From contig JAWXAN010000060.1 of NCBI GenBank assembly GCA_034439475.1, positions 67,566 through 103,213 on the forward strand: a stretch of 35,648 nucleotides of DNA, written 5' to 3'. The notes beneath the pieces were generated by a model. It ran no database searches. It had not been told where the DNA came from and saw only the letters and a list, made by a program, of their open reading frames with translations. A program made the position numbers and the translations under genes. Origin of the DNA: Candidatus Zixiibacteriota bacterium (lineage in GTDB: Bacteria > Zixibacteria > MSB-5A5 > GN15 > FEB-12). This document shows positions 1-7,595 of this stretch, piece by piece (the stretch's first letter is position 1; each line of letters begins with the position of its first letter).

Positions 1-423
1 GCCGTTTATTACAAGCCAGACAATCATCAATTGTACCATAAACGGGAGGGTCGATTTAATTGGGGATTGCTGTCCCTTCGTTCCGAAATAGACTCGCCCG
101 AAGACAATCGCAATCACGCCCAGCGCAAAGCCTTCAAACAAGAAGCCGAGGATGAACTTGGCCCACCCGAAAAATTCCGGAAGCAGAATAAATTGGGTCG
201 GATAGTGCGTATAGAACGTCGCCCGCTCGGGTCCGAATACAGAAAACCAGGCCGACATGATTCCTGAAAAGAGCGGAGACATAAAATCATAATGGGCCAA
301 GAGAAGAAGCGCCAGCAGAATATAATAGGACAAAAGCACAAGCCATATTCTTCCCTGCTTAAACTGCCGAAACGTCTCAACAAAGAGAAAAATGACTTGA
401 TTGATTTTCCCAAGTATCGTCAT
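1..423 (-). CDS. Integral membrane protein, C-terminus cut off by the window edge
   Basis: The minus strand is open from an ATG at 423 to the left edge, giving 141 codons with no stop, so the gene continues outside. The product has several hydrophobic segments: about residues 28-44 (LVLLSYYILLALLLLAHY), 48-63, 90-110 (FFGWAKFILGFLFEGFA) and the final 15 residues. It begins only 9 bases after the stop of the FN3 lipoprotein upstream, so the two are probably co-transcribed and translationally coupled; no strong ribosome-binding site is visible. I do not recognise the family. The overlapping open frame at 114-413 has poor protein character and is a shadow of this gene. Confidence 0.7.
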   Translation of the reverse strand, partial: MTILGKINQVIFLFVETFRQFKQGRIWLVLLSYYILLALLLLAHYDFMSPLFSGIMSAWFSVFGPERATFYTHYPTQFILLPEFFGWAKFILGFLFEGFALGVIAIVFGRVYFGTKGQQSPIKSTLPFMVQLMIVWLVING

Positions 424-432
424 CGCAGTTTT

Positions 433-1965
433 CTACAGTATGAAGACAATAATTTCATTTGATCCGGTCGCCAGACCATGACGGTCATAGACATAGATTC
501 TGTAGCGCATCGTTGTTGCGGTTACATAATCGGTATAGGTGTCTGTCGACTTATTGTTTATTATCGAGACTAATTGATCGAGGGTATCCACAGTTCCTGA
601 TGGCGCCCGATAGATGCGATAACTTGCAAAATCAGCGTCTTCATTTCGGGTCCAGGCAAGTTTGATATTGTTTGGATCGGTGTATACTCCAGCAATTGTT
701 ACACCTGCAGGAGCGGTATTGGCCGGTGTGGTTGCACTATCTACATTTGAGCCGACCGAGAGTCCAATCGAATTGCATACATAAACACGGTAATAATATT
801 TGCTCAATGGTTCAGCTGTGGTGTCAACAATATTAACCGTGTTCTTGTCCGTTATAGTCTGAACTAACAATGACAAATTGCTTACAAGATTTGTGCTGTG
901 GCGGTAAATACGATACCATGAAAATGCCGAACTCGCATTGACCGTCCAGCTTAAATTTATTTTGAAGGTCGACAGCGCTGTGGCCGAAACAAGCTGCACT
1001 GCTTGCGGAGCGCTCTGAATGCTGAGCAGGCTTTTTGCAGTTGATGCAGTAGCCGCATTGCCAGCCTCGTCAGTGAATTTTCCGGTAACTACTGCATTTG
1101 CAATCACCAGATCCGTCTGCACGATATATCGCGCCATATACAATCCATCGCTGGCAATATCGCCCGCTACAGAGCCGTCGTCGAACAGTTCAATCTGGCT
1201 CAATCCCGGCAATGAAACGGTGGCATCTCCCCCGCTCTCACGGGAATTTAATCCAAAGTAGATGGTATCTGCCGCAGAGAAGGTCTTATTTTGGGGAATG
1301 AAAAATACTGAATCAATTGAAGCGCGTGTGTCTAAAATGATTTTGTCGCGAAGGGCTTGGCCAGTCTCCGAGCCATTCACAAAAGTAAGTCGCGCATAGA
1401 CTGTCTTTTCCCCCTCGCCAGACGACAGGGTGAATGACTTCTGCGAAGTAAATGGAGTCCTTACCGCGTCGGCAAATGTCGAATCCTCGGAGAGGGTGAT
1501 ATGCGTAGTATTCGAAGTGGCATTGATCTGAATTTGGACCGAGCGGCTATTGACATACTTATTGTTGTTATTTACCGTGATTGTCAACACTGAAAGGGTA
1601 GCTACTACCGGTGATGAACGTTCTCCCTCTATACCGTCGGCGTTGACAGATGCGACGCTAAACTGATACCGCTGGTTGAGCAGCAGTCCCGTGACGGTAA
1701 AGGTGTAGGCAGTAGTAGTCTGACTTTGGAGGAGCGTGGTGCCCGTCGAGTCGTACGTATAGACCTTGAAGCTCACGATGCCAGCTGGATTGGCGACGCT
1801 CCATGTCAGGGTGACAGATTGATTATTTAATAGTGCCTGAATTTGAGATGGGGCGGGTGGCGCATCCGGGAGTGGGTTCACAGGATTGCGTGTTTCTATA
1901 TGCCGGCTACAGCCAAATAAGGCAAGCGCCAACATACCTGTAGCGACAAGTAATCGTTTCGACAT
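433..1965 (-). CDS. Fibronectin type III domain lipoprotein
   Basis: A 510-residue secreted lipoprotein. Residues 1-19 form a lipoprotein signal with lipobox ALFGC (Cys19 lipidated), so the protein should be anchored in a membrane facing the periplasm or outside. Three FN3-like beta-sandwiches are visible: about 38-125, 310-400 and 412-505, each with the typical hydrophobic-Trp start (for example VTLTWSV, INLSWTV, IKLAWTR) and a YRIYR/YRVYV strand. The middle, about 130-300, is a beta-rich region including a DDG-S-GD-ASDG-Y turn seen in some extracellular Ig-like modules. A GGAAAG ribosome site precedes the ATG. It sits 15 bases after the PEGA-domain gene and 9 before the partial membrane gene, suggesting a three-gene surface operon. 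The ligand or partner cannot be deduced. Confidence 0.85.
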   Translation of the reverse strand: MSKRLLVATGMLALALFGCSRHIETRNPVNPLPDAPPAPSQIQALLNNQSVTLTWSVANPAGIVSFKVYTYDSTGTTLLQSQTTTAYTFTVTGLLLNQRYQFSVASVNADGIEGERSSPVVATLSVLTITVNNNNKYVNSRSVQIQINATSNTTHITLSEDSTFADAVRTPFTSQKSFTLSSGEGEKTVYARLTFVNGSETGQALRDKIILDTRASIDSVFFIPQNKTFSAADTIYFGLNSRESGGDATVSLPGLSQIELFDDGSVAGDIASDGLYMARYIVQTDLVIANAVVTGKFTDEAGNAATASTAKSLLSIQSAPQAVQLVSATALSTFKINLSWTVNASSAFSWYRIYRHSTNLVSNLSLLVQTITDKNTVNIVDTTAEPLSKYYYRVYVCNSIGLSVGSNVDSATTPANTAPAGVTIAGVYTDPNNIKLAWTRNEDADFASYRIYRAPSGTVDTLDQLVSIINNKSTDTYTDYVTATTMRYRIYVYDRHGLATGSNEIIVFIL

Positions 1966-1980
1966 GGTCTTTCCGTTGGT

Positions 1981-2721
1981 TTAGAAGTTGCACGACAGAG
2001 TCATCCCCACCTTGTCAATTTGAAGTTCCGGAGCGAGGCTTAATCCCTTGATGGAAAAAGCGCCTCGGTCTTCGGGAAAAAAGAAAATTGCATCAACAAC
2101 GCTGACAAGCCACACACCGGCGACAGCGCCGATGGAGATCCGGCGTAGATTCTCGGCGTCGTAAGCCTCTTCGCGGGCTTTATTAAGGCGGTTCGCATAC
2201 GGCGCAAGGTCACCGGGGTTCGACTGTCTTGCGACAGCGCGATCATATTCGTCGGAGAAGGCTTGATGAACGTCAAGCTTTTCGTTGAAATGATCATTGA
2301 CCAAAAGAAATCCGGTAATTGTCGTTACGGCCAGAAGATGGAATACGTATCCCTTCGATGATTGATCAGTGTAGCGTTGCCCCCAGCCCGGGACAAAGAA
2401 CGAGCGGACGGCCGCTTTGAGCCTTGTCTTTGGAATAAGTGTGACATCGAGCTGCGAACTCTTTGCAGGATCGATATTCAAACGCGTGCTGTAGCGTTCG
2501 TATCCGAATCTCTTCACTATTATTTCGTAACTTCCAATAAGCGGATAACGAAAACTCACCGGCGAAATACCCGTGACGGTCGCCTCGCCCTTAAGCATTA
2601 CTTCCGCCCCGCCCGGAGTCGATGTCACAGTGAAATCACCTGTTGCAGTATTTTGAGCAAAGAGAACGTTTGATGTTCCCAAAGCCATAATAACAAAAAT
2701 GACGAAAATCCGTTTCTTCAA
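1981..2721 (-). CDS. PEGA domain protein with C-terminal membrane region
   Basis: A 246-residue protein with an N-terminal signal peptide ending near Ala22-Gln23 (LFAQ). Residues about 28-95 form a PEGA-type beta domain (VTSTPGGAEVMLKG, then YEIIVKRFGYERYSTRLNI), a fold common in surface proteins. The second half (about 105-215) resembles the DUF5683 type, with an SFFVPGWGQRYT motif and hydrophobic helices at about 128-145 and 195-215. The start is probably TTG at 2721, preceded by AGGGAG 4 bases upstream. It is the first gene of the putative operon with the FN3 lipoprotein. Family assignment by motif is fairly secure; function is unknown. Confidence 0.8.
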   Translation of the reverse strand: MKKRIFVIFVIMALGTSNVLFAQNTATGDFTVTSTPGGAEVMLKGEATVTGISPVSFRYPLIGSYEIIVKRFGYERYSTRLNIDPAKSSQLDVTLIPKTRLKAAVRSFFVPGWGQRYTDQSSKGYVFHLLAVTTITGFLLVNDHFNEKLDVHQAFSDEYDRAVARQSNPGDLAPYANRLNKAREEAYDAENLRRISIGAVAGVWLVSVVDAIFFFPEDRGAFSIKGLSLAPELQIDKVGMTLSCNF

Positions 2722-2813
2722 ATCGCTCCCTTACTTGACTTGTAAAAAAACCTCTGCAACTATAATCGGTTAGTGTACACAATTACTATACCTTTTAGCA
2801 AGATTAAAGTCAC

Positions 2814-2837
2814 AAAAAAGCCGATTTCGTACCGGCT
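2814..2837 (-). terminator. Rho-independent terminator after the sugar transferase
   Basis: On the minus strand a 7-bp stem AGCCGGT/ATCGGCT (one G-U pair) with loop ACGAA is followed directly by six T. It lies about 80 bases beyond the stop of the sugar transferase and before the PEGA gene, so it should separate the two transcription units. Confidence 0.75.
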
Positions 2838-2915
2838 AAACCATTATACAGCATGTCTGGACATTTAGCTGAGAAAGTACAAGTTTGAGTGGATTTAAAA
2901 AGATAGAAAAGTAGC

Positions 2916-3851
2916 TCAGCAAGCGCCGCGGCCAGTGACTACAACAATGACTGTCCGGCAGAGAATCCGCACGTCTGCCAAGAGAGACCAGCCTTTTATG
3001 TACTGCAGATCGAAACGCACTTTTTCAGTAACGCTGGCTATAGAAGAATCGTAGCCATTTTCGACCTGGGCTAATCCGGTCAGACCCGGTTTTACTTTGA
3101 GACGGTGACTATAGCCGTCGACTTTGGTAGACAAATCCCTCACAAAGCACGGGCGTTCCGGACGAGGTCCAACAAGGGACATCTCGCCTTTGAGGATATT
3201 AATGAATTGCGGGATTTCATCAATGCGGAACTTCCTTAAGAAAGAGCCGATTTTTGTAATTCGCTGATCATTTATGGACGACCAGACCGGGCCCGAAGCC
3301 TTCTCGGCATCATGAATCATGGTGCGAAACTTGATTACATTAAAAAGCGTCCCGAAATGTTGTTCACGTCGACGCTCGCGATCCCGCTGATCGGCAACGC
3401 CGACTTTTTTGACAAAGCGGCGATCAGATTTCCGACGGTTCACTCCTACACGAACTTGTGTGTAGAAAACAGGGCCGTTTGAACCGAGCTTTATCAATAG
3501 GGGAAGGATAATCCAAAATGGGAGGGTGAGAAACAAACCGGTCGAGGCACCGACAATATCAATAATTCTTTTCATCGCAGCATTCATCTGTGCCTTGAGC
3601 TGACCGGATTTGGTCAACGCCGCGGGCATCGCAAAAATATACAATGTTGTAAGCGCAATGAAAAGCAATCCGAACACTTCGCCAAAGAAAAACTTGATTC
3701 GGAGGGGGGAAAGGATGAAATCATTATTGTCCGAAAGTGAGTCTCCGGCAACTTCGGAACCGCTGGCATACCCATATCTAACAGAGCCTAAATTCGGCAA
3801 TGCCACCGAGTTGTCGTTCGTTTGGGAATATTTCCCTTCAAGATTACTCAC
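2916..3851 (-). CDS. Undecaprenyl-phosphate sugar phosphotransferase (bacterial sugar transferase family)
   Basis: A 311-residue member of the PF02397 sugar transferase family. These inner-membrane enzymes move a sugar-1-phosphate from a nucleotide sugar to undecaprenyl phosphate, the first step of exopolysaccharide or O-unit assembly. Visible motifs are KRIIDIVGAS at 94-103 before the membrane hairpin 103-121, FRTM at 175-178, and the catalytic RIDEIPQFINILKGEMSLVGPRPE stretch beginning at 209. A second membrane helix lies at 53-76. Residues 138-166 form a strongly charged insertion between GPVFYTQVRVG and the FRTM region, rich in Arg/Lys/Asp and longer than I expect for the family. The start is GTG with AGGGAG just upstream. 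The N-terminal domain is short, so this is a minimal rather than a five-helix WbaP-type enzyme. No other glycan genes are adjacent, so the sugar is unknown. Confidence 0.9.
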   Translation of the reverse strand: MSNLEGKYSQTNDNSVALPNLGSVRYGYASGSEVAGDSLSDNNDFILSPLRIKFFFGEVFGLLFIALTTLYIFAMPAALTKSGQLKAQMNAAMKRIIDIVGASTGLFLTLPFWIILPLLIKLGSNGPVFYTQVRVGVNRRKSDRRFVKKVGVADQRDRERRREQHFGTLFNVIKFRTMIHDAEKASGPVWSSINDQRITKIGSFLRKFRIDEIPQFINILKGEMSLVGPRPERPCFVRDLSTKVDGYSHRLKVKPGLTGLAQVENGYDSSIASVTEKVRFDLQYIKGWSLLADVRILCRTVIVVVTGRGAC

Positions 3852-4212
3852 GCTTCTCCCTGTCCGTTATCCATAAAATACAGCAATACAAGCCAACATA
3901 GAGCAAAAGTGCTGCCAATATTTGTTCGCTATCCCTTATACTGGACGCTCGAAACCGTGGTTGCAGAACTAATCTACAAGTACCCGAAATTCAACCTTTT
4001 AAACGGCATTGCTAAACTCATACTTTATGAGTGCGCTGGAATGATTATTTTAGTGCTTATTGAGTACTATCAGTCTCCATAGAATTAAAGCATTAAAGTG
4101 CAATGTTTTGCGTAATTCGCGAGTAATTATGTGGGAAATACCCGTGTGTACGATAATTGTGTGAGACTAGTATAAGCTTTGGCCATCCAATGGCATTTAG
4201 CTCCTACTCCGC
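3852..4212. other. Gene-free stretch between the sugar transferase and the PorV-like gene
   Basis: About 360 bases without a convincing gene. The plus-strand open frame at 3822-4082 overlaps the antisense of the sugar transferase start and shows no family motif. Minus-strand frames are broken. A small hairpin (GCCAT-TGG-ATGGC on the minus strand, near 4182-4195) follows the PorV-like gene but lacks a T-run. The promoter of the sugar transferase should lie here, but I could not fix one. Confidence 0.5.
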
Positions 4213-5154
4213 TTAATTCCCGAATTTAAATGAGAGCGAAAATCTATGAAGGGCATCGGACGTGTAGGCGTCGTCCGGAGTAAAAGCGTAGTCAAATTCC
4301 GCAGATGAAATGCGTAGACCTGCTCCAAAAGATAAGGATGCCACGGTGTTATTCATCTCGGTCGTCAAATAATGGTCAAATCCTGTCCGCAGGAAATATT
4401 TTTGGCTGAATCCAAATTCAAGACCGTTTCTCATTACAGTTTCGCCGTAGAGATTTTTCAATAGATCAGCCGAGGCAACCATGAGGTCGTCAAAAGGTCT
4501 GACAGCGACCCCAGCTCGCACTGATGCCGGCAAGTTCTCATCTATAGCATCAAATTTCATCTTTGTGCCAATGTTGGTTGCAGCCAATCCGAATGTCACA
4601 AAAGGCATTGAATACTTGACGCCAAAATCGGCGGCGTATGCCGAGCCGCTGTATGTATCCAGTCTTTGATTGATGATTTTCCCGGTTGCGCCGACGGAGA
4701 GTCGTTCATTGATGGCCATGCCAAGAGAAATACCTCCCGCCCAGTCATAGGCTTGCAGTTCACCAATCACAACGCCATTTTCATTAAAGCTTTCGATCGT
4801 CCCATAGTTGAGGTAGCTTATTGAAGCCGCAACCGACAACCTCTCGGAAATAGGCATCGCGAAGCTTCCGTGCTCAATAGAAATATCCTGATACCAGGTA
4901 AAGTGACTGAGAAAGACTTCCTTATTCTCCAGATGTCCAAGGCCGGCCGGGTTCCAGTAGGTGGATACGGCTCCCTCAGAGAGAGCGGTGAATGCGCCTC
5001 CAAGTCCTGCCGCCCGAGCACCCATGCCTATTTGAAGAAAGTCAGCTGTCGTTCTGCTTGAGTTTTGAGCATAAAGAGGAACCGTTACCAAGAGTGATAT
5101 CAAAAACGGCACAATGCCATTTCTAATAGTGCGTACTAATCGTGCAATTTGCAT
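4213..5154 (-). CDS. PorV/PorQ (UPF0164) family outer-membrane beta-barrel protein
   Basis: A 313-residue predicted outer-membrane barrel. From the ATG at 5154 there is a good signal peptide (charged start, hydrophobic LISLLVTVPLYA, cleavage at about Ala30-Gln31). The mature N-terminus carries the family hallmark GARAAGLGGAF...STYWNPAGL, shared with the FadL-like protein at 11075-12583. The rest is alternating beta strands ending in FSLSFKFGN, a typical barrel terminus with aromatic residues. PorV proteins serve type IX secretion and surface attachment in Bacteroidota, but relatives occur in bacteria without that system, so the exact role is open. A longer frame runs to 5286, but the signal peptide and the GGAAGGG ribosome site support 5154. 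The upstream leader has alternative foldings (see 5161-5215). Confidence 0.85.
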   Translation of the reverse strand: MQIARLVRTIRNGIVPFLISLLVTVPLYAQNSSRTTADFLQIGMGARAAGLGGAFTALSEGAVSTYWNPAGLGHLENKEVFLSHFTWYQDISIEHGSFAMPISERLSVAASISYLNYGTIESFNENGVVIGELQAYDWAGGISLGMAINERLSVGATGKIINQRLDTYSGSAYAADFGVKYSMPFVTFGLAATNIGTKMKFDAIDENLPASVRAGVAVRPFDDLMVASADLLKNLYGETVMRNGLEFGFSQKYFLRTGFDHYLTTEMNNTVASLSFGAGLRISSAEFDYAFTPDDAYTSDALHRFSLSFKFGN

Positions 5155-5160
5155 AGTTGA

Positions 5161-5215
5161 ATCCCTTCCGGTTATGGTTATCTCCCCTTTATGCAAGGCC
5201 AGTGCCGGAAGGGGA
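5161..5215 (-). promoter_or_regulatory. Candidate two-state RNA leader sequestering the PorV-like ribosome site
   Basis: In the transcript, CCCTTCCGG (5213-5205) can pair perfectly over 9 bp with CCGGAAGGG (5171-5163), which contains the ribosome-binding site. The same left arm, as UCCCCUU (5215-5209), can instead pair over 7 bp with AAGGGGA (5189-5183). The two pairings exclude each other, which is the layout expected for a translational switch or thermosensor. No known riboswitch consensus was recognised. Pairing is read directly; function is inference. Confidence 0.35.
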
Positions 5216-5400
5216 CGGTTGCTGGTTGGCCGGAGATTAAATGTTGATCTATTGCTGTTGAGCATAACAACCAGTTGAGCCACCATCTGTTAAGCGAGTC
5301 ATAAAATTACAGAAACTATTTCTCCGCGCTAAAAAAGATCCGTCGAAGAATTGTCGGAGCTTATCTATTTGCTCCTTATTTGGACAGAGCGGTTCCCCAA

Positions 5401-5607
5401 TCAGACTTTGAGCAGGCCAAACGCCAACAACGCACCAGCTTCGGCCTCGCTGTTCAAAATCAGTATGCCTGTACTACTGTTTGTCGGAATATTGACTTGC
5501 AATTTGAGTATGTAATGGACAATATCCCACAATGTATTGGTTCGATTGTTTGTTAAGATTTTGAAGCGAATGGGCATTCTGCCGATATAAATAAGTACGA
5601 AGTCCAT
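5401..5607 (-). CDS. Small hypothetical protein
   Basis: A 68-codon open frame whose main support is an excellent ribosome site: AGGAG at 5618-5614, 6 bases before the ATG. The product has no recognisable motif, no signal peptide and only weak hydrophobic segments (about 50-68). It lies divergent from the lipoprotein at 5685, with 77 bases between that must hold the promoters. It may be a genuine small gene or a chance frame. Confidence 0.35.
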   Translation of the reverse strand: MDFVLIYIGRMPIRFKILTNNRTNTLWDIVHYILKLQVNIPTNSSTGILILNSEAEAGALLAFGLLKV

Positions 5608-5684
5608 GAGAAGCTCCTCTGTATGAGAAGGTTGGCGTGGTGACGAATTATAAATGAAGAGGGGCGTGTGAAAAGGAGATCAAA

Positions 5685-6428
5685 ATGAAGTTATCCGAAC
5701 GGATATTATTTTTGTTAACTGTGCCTATGGTACTTTCGCTTCTGGGTTGCGGCGGTTCTGATTCTCCAGTAGAACCACAACCGACTGGACCGATGCTTTC
5801 GATTAACAATGTCGCAGTAAACGAGGGATCGAATGCCGTCCTAATAGTTTCACTGAGCGAGACTGTCGGCCAAGCTGTAACATTTACCTATTCAACCTCG
5901 CCGGGATCCGCAACCGCCGCCGATTACACAGTCCAGACAAATGTTTCCGGGTCAATTGCGTCAGGCGCGACAACAACAACTATCACCATAGTCACCATCG
6001 ATGATGTCACTGCGGAAACCAGCGAAGCATTTTCGGTCGTCCTCTCCTCTCCTACAAATGCAGGAATTTCGGATGGAACAGGCTCAGTCACCATCAATGC
6101 CAACGATGGCGGCGCTGCAGGAGTTAGCTTCATGAATGATGTCCGTCCTATAATTACTTCCAGCTGCGCAATAGCCGCCTGTCATGGCGACGGCTCAAAT
6201 CAAGGCAGTCTGACTTTTGGGTCGGCCACATACCCTGAGGTGAGGAATGCAAATGGGGGCAGTGGTCCTATTGTTATCGTCGGTAACGCCGCCAGCAGTA
6301 ATCTGTACCTCAAAGTAACACCGACGCCGCCATTTGGATCGAGAATGCCAGTTGGGGGCCCGTTTCTTTCGGCAACTCAAATTAATCTTATCCGCGACTG
6401 GATAAACCAAGGCGCGCTGAATAATTAA
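5685..6428 (+). CDS. Lipoprotein with Calx-beta domain and cytochrome c-like heme site
   Basis: A 247-residue lipoprotein, the only clear plus-strand gene here. The signal ends in lipobox LLGC with Cys22. Residues about 38-140 form a Calx-beta repeat (LSINNVAVNEGSNAVLIVSL, then SATAADY and a TIDDVTAETSEAF strand). Residues 150-245 resemble the monoheme cytochrome-like domain common in uncultured and planctomycete-type bacteria: NDVRPIITSSC starts it, a C161-x4-C166-H167 motif would attach heme, and Met221 in SRMPVGG is a likely distal ligand before a final helix (INLIRDWINQGA). The heme spacing is CX4CH instead of the usual CX2CH. A near-perfect AAGGAG site precedes the ATG. Likely an exported electron-transfer or binding protein; substrate unknown. 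It has no partner gene on its strand. Confidence 0.8.
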   Translation: MKLSERILFLLTVPMVLSLLGCGGSDSPVEPQPTGPMLSINNVAVNEGSNAVLIVSLSETVGQAVTFTYSTSPGSATAADYTVQTNVSGSIASGATTTTITIVTIDDVTAETSEAFSVVLSSPTNAGISDGTGSVTINANDGGAAGVSFMNDVRPIITSSCAIAACHGDGSNQGSLTFGSATYPEVRNANGGSGPIVIVGNAASSNLYLKVTPTPPFGSRMPVGGPFLSATQINLIRDWINQGALNN

Positions 6429-6468
6429 GATTGTAGTCGGGTAGCACCTGTTCCGCGTTCCTGACATT

Positions 6469-6535
6469 TGTCGGGCGGTGCGATCTTATCTGTGGTATCG
6501 GGCGTCCCCGACGGGGCGGTTAGACTCGCCCGACA
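6469..6535. repeat. Inverted repeat TGTCGGGCG / CGCCCGACA with inner hairpin
   Basis: Nine-base arms at 6469-6477 and 6527-6535 are perfectly complementary. They enclose a smaller GC hairpin (CCCC-GAC-GGGG) near 6506-6516. It lies just after the stop of the plus-strand lipoprotein, in the gene-free space before the convergent M48 gene. No T-run follows, so it is not a standard terminator. Confidence 0.6.
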
Positions 6536-6545
6536 CTATGATTAA

Positions 6546-6572
6546 ACTGTCAGGCGGGGGCTGCCTGACAGT
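6546..6572. repeat. Hairpin-forming inverted repeat ACTGTCAGGC / GCCTGACAGT
   Basis: Two perfect 10-base arms separated by the 7-base loop GGGGGCT. It is the second of four palindromes in this intergenic space. It could fold on either strand and might slow or end both convergent transcripts. Confidence 0.65.
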
Positions 6573-6581
6573 ACAGACAGA

Positions 6582-6614
6582 GTACCCACCGTCCGCCACG
6601 GCGGAGTGGGGTAC
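6582..6614. repeat. Palindrome with TCCGCC-AC-GGCGGA core
   Basis: The core TCCGCC-AC-GGCGGA (6592-6605) is perfect. The outer arms GTACCCAC and GTGGGGTAC pair with a one-base bulge plus a short CG mismatch. The core is shared with the larger palindrome at 6668-6703, which suggests a repeat family instead of independent hairpins. Confidence 0.6.
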
Positions 6615-6667
6615 CCACGAGGTGCGGGAATTATAACATGAGATTGCCATCCAACGTGTCGGACAGC

Positions 6668-6703
6668 AAGTAGGTCAGTCCGCCGTGGCGGACTGACCTA
6701 CTT
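6668..6703. repeat. Perfect 17-bp inverted repeat
   Basis: The arms at 6668-6684 (AAGTAGGTCAGTCCGCC) and 6687-6703 are exactly complementary with only GT between, making a 36-bp near-cruciform. It carries the same TCCGCC/GGCGGA centre as the repeat at 6582-6614. It lies between convergent genes. No T-run follows on the minus strand, and only a short A-rich stretch follows on the plus strand. Confidence 0.75.
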
Positions 6704-6775
6704 AAAAGAAGGCAAAGCAATAACGGTGAGTGAGGGTTCAGCTTCGATAGCTTGTGTTCGTACCAGACCTACAGA

Positions 6776-7588
6776 TTATTTTTGGGCGGCTTTGGGAAGA
6801 CGAGCTTTCATTTGTTGGTAGCGTTCACGACCGTCTCGAAGATTTTTGGACAGTCCGCGCATTGAACTAATTTGCTCTTTCGCCCGGTCGATTCGTTCCT
6901 GGGTTTCAGGGTGTGAGCGAGACAACTTTTCAAACACATTGGTACTTGCGCCTGCACCGACCGCGGCAAGCTTATCAAACATTCCAATCGCGCCATTGGG
7001 ATTGTAACCGGCATTTTTCATATAATAGATTCCAAAACTGTCGGCCTCGCGCTCGGCATCGCGAGAATACCCGGCGAAAGCCACTCCCATACCGATATTA
7101 ATTGCTGCCGCAAGCACCTCGCTTGAATTCCCGCCTAACACCAGTTGCGAGGCCAGCCCTACACCGAGTGCGGTCTGCACTCGTTTCACTCCATGCCGGG
7201 CAACTACATGAGAAATTTCATGGGCCATCACCGCCGCCATTTCGGCCTCGGATTCCATATGTCTGAGCAGACCAGTGTAAAAATAAACATATCCACCGGG
7301 CGCGGCGAATGCATTGACATCATCAGATTCGATGACGGTAAAATGGTACACTATGTCTTTCCGGTCGCTCACAGCAACGATTTTATTGCCCACTTCGGCA
7401 AGGTATCTTTGCCACTCCATATCTTTGAAGGTTTTTTCAGTCGAAGCGACTTGCTTGGCCATTCCTGCGCCGATTGCGATTTCCTGGCTCGTAGGGATAA
7501 TAATAAATGATTTGTCTCCGCCGGGGCCGGTTGTGGCGCATGATGTAAAAAGTGCTGCAACGAGGATGGAGAGGATTAAATATCGCAT
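6776..7588 (-). CDS. M48 family zinc metalloprotease, lipoprotein
   Basis: A 270-residue membrane-anchored peptidase of the M48 family (BepA/YcaL-like), which degrades or refolds damaged outer-membrane proteins in related bacteria. From the ATG at 7588 the signal ends in lipobox LFTSC (Cys17). The zinc site is HEISH at 123-127, with the third ligand probably Glu181 in EREADSFG. A conserved AFAAPGGYVYFYTGLL stretch at 93-108 matches the M48 core. The start at 7588 is preferred because it gives the lipobox, has AGGAA 5 bases upstream and lies 7 bases after the previous stop; a longer frame starts at 7624. It is the last gene of the TPR-GH57-membrane protein operon. There is no C-terminal TPR domain, unlike BepA. 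Confidence 0.92.
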   Translation of the reverse strand: MRYLILSILVAALFTSCATTGPGGDKSFIIIPTSQEIAIGAGMAKQVASTEKTFKDMEWQRYLAEVGNKIVAVSDRKDIVYHFTVIESDDVNAFAAPGGYVYFYTGLLRHMESEAEMAAVMAHEISHVVARHGVKRVQTALGVGLASQLVLGGNSSEVLAAAINIGMGVAFAGYSRDAEREADSFGIYYMKNAGYNPNGAIGMFDKLAAVGAGASTNVFEKLSRSHPETQERIDRAKEQISSMRGLSKNLRDGRERYQQMKARLPKAAQK

Positions 7589-7595
7589 CCGATTC

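Noticed and set aside
114-413. Minus-strand 99-codon frame at the left end
   Set aside because: Overlaps in another frame the membrane protein read from 423, which has clear transmembrane helices and fits the operon spacing.
3860-3905. Possible sigma54 promoter (TGGC...TTGCT) before the sugar transferase
   Set aside because: The distance between the GG and GC elements is two bases too short for sigma54.
3822-4082. Plus-strand 86-codon open frame upstream of the sugar transferase
   Set aside because: Overlaps antisense of the transferase start, no ribosome site or family, composition like noncoding sequence.
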